Shown here piece by piece: positions 1 to 5,668 of a stretch of 5,668 nucleotides of DNA; the first letter of the stretch is position 1, and the number at the start of each line of letters is the position of its first letter. Source of the stretch: Bordetella parapertussis (GTDB lineage Bacteria; Cyanobacteriota; Cyanobacteriia; PCC-6307; Cyanobiaceae). Both the position numbers and the translations under genes were made by a program. The notes beneath the pieces were generated by a model. The model saw nothing but the letters and a program-made list of their open reading frames with translations, had not been told where the DNA came from and searched no databases. The stretch is taken from positions 1 to 5,668 of the forward strand of contig CALPMR020000197.1 of assembly GCA_943324725.2 (NCBI GenBank), in the 5' to 3' direction.

Positions 1-1370
1 ACCGCCATCAGAACCAGTGCCGTGGCGATCAGGGCGCCGATCAATTCGCCCATGCAGTCCAGAGCTGCCTGGCGGGGGCGCATGCCACGCTCGAGATTCT
101 TCGACACCGCTTCAATCACCACAATGGCGTCATCGACGACAAGGCCGGTTGCCAACACGAGACCGAGCAGCGTGAGCTGGTTGATGGAGAAGCCGAAGGC
201 CTTGATGAAGGCAAAGGTGCCGACCAGAGAGATTGGAATCGCCAGACTCGGAATCACCGTGGCGCGCCAGTCCTGCAGGAAGAGATAAAGGATCAGCAGC
301 ACCAGCACGATCGCCAGACCCAGGGCGTCCACCACGCCCTCAACGGCGGATTCGATGAACTGGCCGATGTTATAGATCTCGCTCACCGTCACACCGGGCG
401 GCACCGTCTGGCTGAACTGATTCATCACCGTCACCACCGCTTCGGATACATCCAGAGCGTTGCTCTCCGGTGTCTGGAAAACGGCAACGGTGAGCGCAGG
501 CGACCCCTCCTTGCTGACAGCCGCCTGACCAAAGCTGTTGAAGCCATAGATCGCTTGGCCCACATCCTTGAGCCTCAGCAGATTCCCCATCGGCGAGCGT
601 CCGACGATGAGGTTGTTGAGATCATCAACGGAGATCAGATTGCCATTGTTCTGCACCAGAATCGGATAGGCGAACTGCTGATCACCTCCGGAAGGCGGAC
701 CGCCGACGATGCCGCCGACTGACACACTGTTCTGACTCTTGACCGCCGCTACCACCTGATCAGCGGTGAGACTGTTGGCAGTGAGCTTGATCGGATCAAT
801 GAACAACCAGAAGGCTGGGTTGCTGCCCCCCAGCAGGCTGACATTGGCAACACCAGGAACACGGCCCAGCTGGTAATAAAGGTTCTCGTAGATCAGGCCA
901 TTGAGATATGAGGAGTCAAATTGTCCCTTGGTCGACGAAACCTGATAAGCCAGCAGGATCGATGGGGTGCTTTGGGTCACTGACACACCCGTTGCCTGCA
1001 CCTGCTGGGGCAATTGCGGCATCGCCAGGGAAACGCGGTTCTGCACGTTCACCTGGTCAATATTGATGTCGGTGCCTTCGTTGAAGTAGACCGAGATCAC
1101 ACTTGTGCCAGTCATATTACTGGTGGATGAAATATAATTAGCTCCGGGCACACCGTTGATCTGTTGCTCAATCGGATTGGTGACAGCCTGCTCGGTCACC
1201 ACGGAGTTGGCACCGCCGTAGTTGGCCGTCACCTGAATCAGCGGTGGTGCGATGTTCGGCAGATTTTCAATCGACAAACTGGGGATCGCGATCAGCCCCA
1301 CCAGCACGATCAGGATGCTGCAGACGGTGGTCAAGACCGGCCGCTTGATGAAATTATCGGAAAGCGACAT
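1..1370 (-). CDS. RND (HAE1/AcrB-like) efflux transporter, N-terminal part, cut by left edge
   Basis: Inner-membrane, proton-driven efflux pump of the hydrophobe/amphiphile RND family. 456 residues are visible out of roughly 1,040 usual for the family; the C-terminal half lies beyond base 1. The N-terminus (FIKRP then a hydrophobic stretch, about residues 11-30) is the typical first membrane helix. Porter-domain family motifs follow: IAPP (40-43), a GVPG segment (73-76), QVQNR-like (108-112), AMPQLPQQVQ (116-125) and GGPPSGG-like (223-229). Further membrane helices start near 345; LFLQDWRATVIP (363-374) matches the AcrB segment after TM2. GLVVDDAIVVIE (409-420) is the TM4 proton-relay motif, with D413 and D414 equivalent to AcrB D407/D408, so proton coupling looks intact. 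The ATG lies 7 bases after the stop of the upstream adaptor gene, so it is almost surely co-transcribed. No good SD is visible. The gene is clearly less GC-rich than its neighbours. Substrate cannot be deduced. Confidence 0.97.
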   Translation of the reverse strand, partial: MSLSDNFIKRPVLTTVCSILIVLVGLIAIPSLSIENLPNIAPPLIQVTANYGGANSVVTEQAVTNPIEQQINGVPGANYISSTSNMTGTSVISVYFNEGTDINIDQVNVQNRVSLAMPQLPQQVQATGVSVTQSTPSILLAYQVSSTKGQFDSSYLNGLIYENLYYQLGRVPGVANVSLLGGSNPAFWLFIDPIKLTANSLTADQVVAAVKSQNSVSVGGIVGGPPSGGDQQFAYPILVQNNGNLISVDDLNNLIVGRSPMGNLLRLKDVGQAIYGFNSFGQAAVSKEGSPALTVAVFQTPESNALDVSEAVVTVMNQFSQTVPPGVTVSEIYNIGQFIESAVEGVVDALGLAIVLVLLILYLFLQDWRATVIPSLAIPISLVGTFAFIKAFGFSINQLTLLGLVLATGLVVDDAIVVIEAVSKNLERGMRPRQAALDCMGELIGALIATALVLMA

Positions 1371-1377
1371 GTCGGTC

Positions 1378-2640
1378 TCAGTTTCTGGGGCCGCTGGGGG
1401 CCACCTTGACGGGAATCCCGGATCGCAGCAGGGCGGTGTTGCTGACCACCACCTGATCCCCCTGGCTCAGCCCCCCCAGCACAGGGAAGGCATTGCCCTG
1501 CATCGGGCCGAGCCGCACCGGCACCTGCACGGCGATCGGCGTGCTGCCCGGCAACTTCTCGAGGGCCTGCTTCTGGGCAGGCAGCACCTGGGTGGAGGCC
1601 TTGATCCTGGCCAGCACCTGGCGCAACGGATAGAGCTTGAACACGAACGGCTGGGACGCCTTCATCTGCACCGCCTGGGCGGGCACAGCCAATTGCTCGG
1701 CCATCCCGGTGATGATGCGATTGCTGACATATTGACCGGTTTTCAATTGGCCACTGAGGTTGGGGAATGCGGCCTTGACCAACACCGTGTTCGGTGAAGA
1801 CTTGTCATCGTTCTCGCCGTAATAAGGGGAGATGAACACAACCCGGCCCACGCCCTGCACCGGGGGATTCCCCTGACTCTGCACCGTCACCGGCAGCCCG
1901 AGGCGGACCTGACCAGCCTGGGTGGCGGGCACATCCATCAGGGTCCAGAGCATGGTGTTGTTGACGATGCCGGTGATCGCCTGGCCCTTCTGCACAAAAT
2001 CGCCCAGCTTGACGGTGTCGAGGTTGCCGAGGATGCCGTCGATCGGGGCGGTGACGAACTTGTAGCCCAGGGTGGCGGCACTGGATCGGACCCGATCCCG
2101 GCTCTGCAGGGCCTGGGTCACGTAGTAATCGCGGTCCTTGGTGGACACCGCACCCTGGTCGTTGAGGAAGATGTAGCGCAGGGCATTGGCGCGATCCTTG
2201 ATCGCCTCCGAGCGACTGGAATCGAGGTTGGCCGCCTCCTGCACATTGTCCAGCACCAGGATCGGCTGCCCTGTCTTCACCCGCTGCCCCTGACTGGCCA
2301 GGATGCGCACCACCCGGCCATCGGCCTCGGGACGCATCACCACGTTGCTGGTGGACTGGATGCGACTGACCACATCAATGCCCGGAGCAAAGCGGCCGGG
2401 AGAGACGATCGCCGCCTGCACGCTGAGCGGTTGCTGGGCCTTGGGGGTCTCGCCACCACAACCGCCCAGAAGCCCCAACAGGGGGAAGCATGCCAACCAA
2501 AGCCGTGGTTTTGGGGCTGGATCGGCAGAGCGGGGCTGGGCAGCCGACCGGCGCACAGGGTTTCTGGTAAGTGACGATCGCAAGTTACCGGAGATCCAGG
2601 CCTGGCCCCCTCTGGCGAGACCAATCCGGAGATTGATCAT
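1378..2640 (-). CDS. RND efflux periplasmic adaptor (membrane-fusion) lipoprotein, second of a tandem pair
   Basis: Adaptor that joins the RND pump to an outer-membrane channel, anchored as a lipoprotein. 420 residues from ATG 2640. A hydrophobic stretch (47-60) ends in the lipobox L58-G59-G60-C61. Then comes the first half of the lipoyl domain (about 103-130, QGQRVKTGQPILVLD), a short alpha-hairpin (131-197) with the R155/L159/S166 pattern of TolC-docking adaptors, the second lipoyl half (198-225, APIDGILG), a beta-barrel (about 230-310) and a membrane-proximal domain (to 415, VRLGP and GLSQGD). A 36-residue insert (335-370) sits in that last domain. The ATG overlaps the upstream adaptor's TGA as ATGA, which favours this start by translational coupling. 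It leaves an unusually long 45-residue, Arg-rich leader before the signal helix; GTG 2556 is an in-frame alternative giving a more normal signal peptide. The stop is 7 bases before the RND start. It is paralogous to the upstream adaptor. Confidence 0.95.
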   Translation of the reverse strand: MINLRIGLARGGQAWISGNLRSSLTRNPVRRSAAQPRSADPAPKPRLWLACFPLLGLLGGCGGETPKAQQPLSVQAAIVSPGRFAPGIDVVSRIQSTSNVVMRPEADGRVVRILASQGQRVKTGQPILVLDNVQEAANLDSSRSEAIKDRANALRYIFLNDQGAVSTKDRDYYVTQALQSRDRVRSSAATLGYKFVTAPIDGILGNLDTVKLGDFVQKGQAITGIVNNTMLWTLMDVPATQAGQVRLGLPVTVQSQGNPPVQGVGRVVFISPYYGENDDKSSPNTVLVKAAFPNLSGQLKTGQYVSNRIITGMAEQLAVPAQAVQMKASQPFVFKLYPLRQVLARIKASTQVLPAQKQALEKLPGSTPIAVQVPVRLGPMQGNAFPVLGGLSQGDQVVVSNTALLRSGIPVKVAPSGPRN

Positions 2641-3776
2641 CGAACCTGCACCGGCAGCCCGTGACGCAGGCTGAGCAGATTGGCGACGATCACCGGATCC
2701 CCGGGGCTGAGCCCCTCCTGCACCGGATAGCGGTTGTGCTGCAAGGGGCCCAGCCGCACCGGCGTCTGCAGGGCAAAGCGAGTGCCAGGGGGCATCCGGG
2801 CGGCGGCGGCCAGATCGGCCTGGCCGGGACGCTCCCGCAGGCGCTCCAACCCGCCGACGCGATAGACAAAACTCTGACCCGAGATCCTGGTGACGGCGGT
2901 GAACGGCACCGAAGCCTGGCGACGGTCAACGAAGATCAGCCGCGTCCGCGTGCGCAGTCCGTTGCGCAGGCGCTGGCTGGTGTTGTCGAACTCGGCCTTG
3001 GCCAGCAGCGACTGGCTGCCGGGCGCCACCCCGGGATCGATCGAGCTCAGCGGTGCCCGGGCCAGCGGTCGGTTGCTGGCCGGGTCCATCAGGATCACCG
3101 TCTGTCCCAGCCGCAGCCGCGGGGCATACAGCGCTGGTACCTCCACCCGGGCCAGCAAGCGGTCGTTGCGGATCAGGCTGGTGAGCGGTGCTCCGGCCTG
3201 AATCACATCCCCCTGTTTCACCGACAGATCGCCGACGATGCCGCCGATCGGTGCCCGCAGATCGCGGAAGGCCAGATCAGCGCGGCGGGCGATCAGCTCC
3301 TGCCGGGAGGAGAGGTAGCGCTGGCGGAACTCATCCCGCTGGAAGGCACTGGCGGCTCCCTGTTTGACCAGATAGTCGTAGCGCTGGTAGTTCAGTCGGT
3401 TGGTCTCGACCTCCGCCTGCAGCCGGGCCACCTCGGCCCGGCTCTGGGTCTGATCGAGCACCAGCAGCAGCTGCCCCTGGCGCACCCGGTCTCCCTGCTG
3501 CACCAGCAGGCGTTGGATGCGGCCACTGGCCTGGGAGGCCAGAGCCACCTCCTGCAGCGACTCCAGGGTGCTCATCGTCTCGATGCTGTCGCTGAAGGAG
3601 CCGAGCGCCACCGGTTCCACCGGTACCGGCAGGATCCGAGCCGGCGGGGCCTTCAGCGCCGAACAGCCGCTGAGCAGCAGGGCCAGCGAGGTTCCGATCG
3701 CAGCGCAGACGGCCCTGGAGCCGACGGCGGCCGACGCCGCCAGGCCTGAACGGCGCGGCCAGGTGGCCCTGAGCAC
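2637..3776 (-). CDS. RND efflux periplasmic adaptor (membrane-fusion) lipoprotein, first of a tandem pair
   Basis: First gene of the pump cluster. From GTG 3776 it has 379 residues: a basic start (RATWPRR), a hydrophobic signal helix (about 22-35), lipobox L35-S36-G37-C38, first lipoyl half (about 80-108, QQGDRVRQGQLLLVLD), alpha-hairpin (108-174, Glu/Arg/Leu-rich) with R132/L136/S143, second lipoyl half (175-203, APIGGIVGDL), beta-barrel, and membrane-proximal domain with VRLGPLQ (340-346) and GLSPGD (355-360). A 30-residue insert lies at about 306-335. Domain order, hairpin length and C-terminal motifs match the next gene, so the two are paralogues. The start is uncertain. The frame stays open far upstream, and ATG 3917 is also possible, but it would place the lipobox Cys at residue 85, and the extra 47 residues do not look like a signal peptide. 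The GTG is therefore preferred. The stop overlaps the next gene's ATG. GC content is very high, unlike the RND gene. Confidence 0.92.
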   Translation of the reverse strand: MLRATWPRRSGLAASAAVGSRAVCAAIGTSLALLLSGCSALKAPPARILPVPVEPVALGSFSDSIETMSTLESLQEVALASQASGRIQRLLVQQGDRVRQGQLLLVLDQTQSRAEVARLQAEVETNRLNYQRYDYLVKQGAASAFQRDEFRQRYLSSRQELIARRADLAFRDLRAPIGGIVGDLSVKQGDVIQAGAPLTSLIRNDRLLARVEVPALYAPRLRLGQTVILMDPASNRPLARAPLSSIDPGVAPGSQSLLAKAEFDNTSQRLRNGLRTRTRLIFVDRRQASVPFTAVTRISGQSFVYRVGGLERLRERPGQADLAAAARMPPGTRFALQTPVRLGPLQHNRYPVQEGLSPGDPVIVANLLSLRHGLPVQVR

Positions 3777-3962
3777 TGGGGCGTGCAATCGCAAGGGAGC
3801 GCCATGGCCGGTGGGCCCGATGATGACACCCAACCCCGGGAACAGGGTGTGCCGCTCCGAGCCCGCGCCTGCTCCCGACAGGGCTGTGTCGACCGGTGAC
3901 GAAGCGAGGCGCGCCATCGCCCGGCTTCCCAACCTTGGAGCTGAGGTCGCCCCGCAATCGCC
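3777..3962. promoter_or_regulatory. Divergent spacer, presumed promoter region for the pump cluster and the HdeD-like gene
   Basis: This 186-base stretch separates the minus-strand pump genes from the plus-strand membrane-protein gene, so promoters for both directions are expected here. That is inference from layout. The DNA is GC-rich on both strands, and I see no convincing -10/-35 pair and no clear operator palindrome. If the first adaptor really begins at ATG 3917, the spacer shrinks to 45 bases. The decamer CGCCATGGCC occurs at 3800-3809 and again at 3959-3968, where it covers the HdeD-like start codon. A 31-codon plus-strand ORF (3804-3899) follows an AAGGGAG at 3793-3799. Confidence 0.35.
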
Positions 3963-4610
3963 ATGGCCCCCGACACCACCCCCAGGACCATCCCGCTGCC
4001 GCTGGACGCAGTTCCCCCCGATCACCAGGCCGCCGAACTCTCGCGGCTGCGGGGACTCACCCAGGCCGAGGGCCTCATCCTGATCGTGCTGGGGCTGTTG
4101 GCCCTGAGCTTCCCGATCATCGCCTCGGCCTGGGCCACGGTGATGGTGGCCGTCGCCTTTCTGGTGGGGGGCCTGTTCGGCTGGATCAACAATCTCAGCC
4201 GCGCCCGGGGGCTCGGCCGCTGGCACGCTTTCGGGCGGCTGGTGATCGCCACCTTGTTTCTGGTGGCAGGCGGCTGGATGCTCATCCAATTCAAAGCCGG
4301 CCTGGTGCCGGCGGCCCTGCAGATCAAGGCGCTGGCTGTTGCCCTGGGGATCGTGTTCCTGGCGGAGGGCCTGGTGGCCACGCTCGTTTCCCTGCGGCAT
4401 CGCCGCGTGACCGGCTGGGGCTGGGGCCTCGCCAATGGGCTGGTGACCCTGGTGCTGGGCCTGCTGATCCTCACCATGAACCCGGCCGGCCAGCTCTCGG
4501 TGATCGGCTTGCTCGTGGGGATCAGCTTCCTGTTCAGCGGCTTCGATCTGCTGCGCTTCGGTGTGAATGTTGAGCCCCACCCCAGGCACGCTGACGCCGC
4601 CGGGCGCTGA
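3963..4610 (+). CDS. DUF308/HdeD-like integral membrane protein
   Basis: 215 residues with a hydrophilic 30-residue N-terminus and six predicted membrane helices in three pairs: about 36-54, 56-76, 90-108, 121-143, 152-171 and 177-197. Loops are rich in Arg (for example SRARGLGR at 79-86 and RHRR at 145-148), and the C-terminal tail is short and His/Pro-containing. Paired helices ending in G-x-W or G-F-D segments, overall length and Gly/Leu-rich helices match the DUF308 family, named for E. coli HdeD, an acid-stress membrane protein. The biochemical role is unknown for most members, so no function is assigned. The start is firm: an in-frame TGA lies at 3942-3944 and ATG 3963 is the only start codon after it. 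No SD lies at normal spacing. It runs divergently from the efflux cluster and in the same direction as rarA, 97 bases downstream. A stress-related link to the pump is possible but not shown. Confidence 0.85.
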   Translation: MAPDTTPRTIPLPLDAVPPDHQAAELSRLRGLTQAEGLILIVLGLLALSFPIIASAWATVMVAVAFLVGGLFGWINNLSRARGLGRWHAFGRLVIATLFLVAGGWMLIQFKAGLVPAALQIKALAVALGIVFLAEGLVATLVSLRHRRVTGWGWGLANGLVTLVLGLLILTMNPAGQLSVIGLLVGISFLFSGFDLLRFGVNVEPHPRHADAAGR

Positions 4611-4650
4611 AGCCATAACCAGCCTGGGGGACGGGCGCTGATGATGGCCA

Positions 4651-4683
4651 AGGGCCGCGAGCCCTCGCTGGGAGCCAGCTCCC
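4651..4683. repeat. Two small inverted repeats in the gap before rarA
   Basis: The gap 4611-4707 holds AGGGC-CGCGA-GCCCT at 4651-4665 (5-base arms, 5-base loop) and GGGAGC-CA-GCTCCC at 4670-4683 (near-perfect palindrome; as a hairpin, 5-base arms with a CCAG loop). Neither is followed by a T-run, so they are not a standard intrinsic terminator. They could be a weak stem-loop between the HdeD-like gene and rarA, a protein site, or chance in GC-rich DNA. Confidence 0.25.
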
Positions 4684-4707
4684 CACCCTGTCCGCCAGCG
4701 CCTGCCC

Positions 4708-5668
4708 GTGAGCGATCTGTTCAGCCACCGCCGCGAGCAGACCCTCAGCCGGATCGCACCGCTGGCTGATCGGCTGCGGCCCCGCAGCCTCGACGACTTC
4801 GTCGGCCAGGCGGCGATCCTGGGTCCCGGCCGGCTGCTGCGCCGGGCGATCACCGCCGACCGGGTCGGCAACCTGATCCTGCATGGGCCTCCGGGGACAG
4901 GCAAGACGACCCTGGCGCGGATCATCGCCGGCAGCACCCGCGCCTCCTTCCGCAGCCTCAACGCCGTGCTGGCGGGGGTCAAGGATCTGCGCAGCGAGGT
5001 GGACGCCGCCCGGGAACGCCTGGAGCACCACGGCCTGCGCACGATCCTGTTCATCGATGAGGTGCACCGCTTCAACGCCGCCCAGCAGGATGCGCTGCTG
5101 CCCTGGGTGGAGAACGGCACCCTCACCCTGATCGGCGCCACCACCGAAAACCCCTATTTCGAGGTCAACAAGGCGCTGGTGAGCCGGGCTCGGTTGTTCC
5201 GGCTCCAACCTCTGGAGCCGGAGGACCTGCGTCAGCTGATCACACGGGCCCTGAGCGATCCCGAGCACGGCTACGGCCAGCGCCGGGTGCGAATCCTGCC
5301 GGAGGCCGCCGATCATCTGCTGAATGTGGCCGGCGGCGATGCCCGCAGCCTGCTCAACGCCCTGGAACTGGCGGTCGAGACCACCCCGCTCGACGCGGCC
5401 GGTGAGATCGTCATCGACCTGGCGATCGCCGAGGAATCGATCCAGCAGCGGGCCGTGCTCTACGACAAGCAGGGCGACGCCCACTTCGACACGATCAGCG
5501 CCTTCATCAAGTCGATCCGCGGTTCCGATGCCGACGCCACCCTGTTCTGGCTGGCCCGGATGCTGGAGGCGGGCGAGAACCCGCGCTTCATTCTCAGGCG
5601 GCTGCTGATCTCCGCCGGCGAGGACATCGGCCTGGCCGATCCCCAGGCGATGGTGGTGGTGGAGGCCT
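4708..5668 (+). CDS. rarA: Replication-associated recombination protein RarA (MgsA), AAA+ ATPase, cut by right edge
   Basis: AAA+ ATPase of the clamp-loader group that acts at stalled replication forks (RarA/MgsA/Mgs1/WRNIP1 family). 320 residues are visible. PLADRLRPRSLDDFVGQ-like opening at 18-34; Walker A GPPGTGKT (60-67); Walker B ILFIDE (113-118) followed by VHRFN; sensor 1 ATTEN (144-148); Arg-finger region SRARLF (159-164); sensor 2 GGDARSLLNALE (209-220) with R213. The tetramerisation/C-terminal domain begins near 250 (YDKQGDAHFDTISAFIKSIRGSD pattern, 252-274) and continues to ISAGEDIGLADPQA (301-314). All ATPase residues look intact. The GTG start at 4708 is chosen because it gives the short SDLFSH leader and no ATG or GTG lies between it and the in-frame TGA at 4642-4644. 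No SD is seen. In many cyanobacteria RarA carries an additional C-terminal domain, giving about 720 residues; whether this one does cannot be seen. Confidence 0.97.
   Translation, partial: MSDLFSHRREQTLSRIAPLADRLRPRSLDDFVGQAAILGPGRLLRRAITADRVGNLILHGPPGTGKTTLARIIAGSTRASFRSLNAVLAGVKDLRSEVDAARERLEHHGLRTILFIDEVHRFNAAQQDALLPWVENGTLTLIGATTENPYFEVNKALVSRARLFRLQPLEPEDLRQLITRALSDPEHGYGQRRVRILPEAADHLLNVAGGDARSLLNALELAVETTPLDAAGEIVIDLAIAEESIQQRAVLYDKQGDAHFDTISAFIKSIRGSDADATLFWLARMLEAGENPRFILRRLLISAGEDIGLADPQAMVVVEA

Noticed and set aside
1133..1138. Perfect TATAAT on the plus strand inside the RND gene, as a possible antisense promoter
   Set aside because: No -35-like sequence at proper spacing and no extended -10; it arises from AT-rich codons for A-N-Y-I-S in the RND protein.
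1252..1797. 181-codon plus-strand ORF opposite the RND/second adaptor junction
   Set aside because: It crosses the 3' end of one real gene and the 5' end of another on the other strand, and is His/Gly-rich antisense sequence.
2661..3749. 362-codon plus-strand ORF opposite the first adaptor
   Set aside because: It is the antisense of a clear adaptor gene; the sequence is Gln/Gly/His/Arg-rich without domain-like features.
4641..4769. Short plus-strand ORF starting at ATG 4641 and overlapping the rarA start
   Set aside because: Pro-rich sequence in a different frame, overlapping rarA by about 60 bases, with no SD and no recognisable feature.
3777..5144. Minus-strand open frame running on from the first adaptor across the HdeD-like gene and into rarA
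   Set aside because: It is antisense to two clearly recognised genes, has low-complexity Pro/Gln/Arg/His-rich sequence, and is kept open only by high GC content.
5422..5429. GCGATCGC, the HIP1 octamer abundant in many cyanobacteria
   Set aside because: Only one exact copy in the window, inside rarA coding sequence. One hit is near chance for this GC content and is not evidence of a repeat element by itself.
4534..5484. 316-codon minus-strand ORF opposite rarA
   Set aside because: It is the antisense of a strongly supported AAA+ ATPase gene, with no recognisable domain and biased composition.

Overview
The window looks like chromosomal DNA of a GC-rich cyanobacterium, most likely of the Synechococcus/Cyanobium type. 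The main pointer is the last gene. It is a RarA-type AAA+ ATPase with the short N-terminus (GTG start, then SDLFSH) that I associate with the cyanobacterial form of this protein. Most of the DNA is very GC-rich, and clear Shine-Dalgarno sequences are missing at most starts, which also fits. The organism call is an inference.

Left part, minus strand (positions 3776 down to 1): a three-gene cluster for a tripartite efflux pump of the RND (HAE1) type. Read in the direction of transcription, it has a first lipoprotein membrane-fusion (adaptor) protein (3776-2637), a second, paralogous lipoprotein adaptor (2640-1378) whose ATG overlaps the first gene's stop as ATGA, and then an RND inner-membrane transporter. 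The transporter starts at 1370 and runs off the left edge after 456 residues. The two adaptors presumably form a mixed or interchangeable periplasmic collar between the RND pump and a TolC-like outer-membrane channel. Both carry the R-L-S hairpin-tip pattern used for TolC docking. No TolC gene is present here. The layout of two adaptors and one pump resembles TriABC of Pseudomonas aeruginosa.

Middle (3777-3962): the divergent spacer between the pump cluster and the plus-strand genes. It presumably holds promoters for both sides, but I see no convincing -10/-35 boxes. A 31-codon plus-strand ORF with an SD-like sequence lies in it.

Right part, plus strand: a six-helix DUF308/HdeD-like membrane protein (3963-4610), a 97-base gap with two small inverted repeats, and the first 320 codons of rarA (4708 to the right edge). 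In cyanobacteria rarA is commonly fused to an extra C-terminal domain, which would lie outside this window.

Base composition changes along the window. Hand-counted 60-base blocks in the RND gene are 37-48% GC, against 72-73% in the first adaptor and rarA. No RNA genes, insertion sequences or CRISPR arrays were seen. The most interesting point is the tandem adaptor pair, with its shared insertion in the membrane-proximal domain. I do not see a clearly new kind of system.
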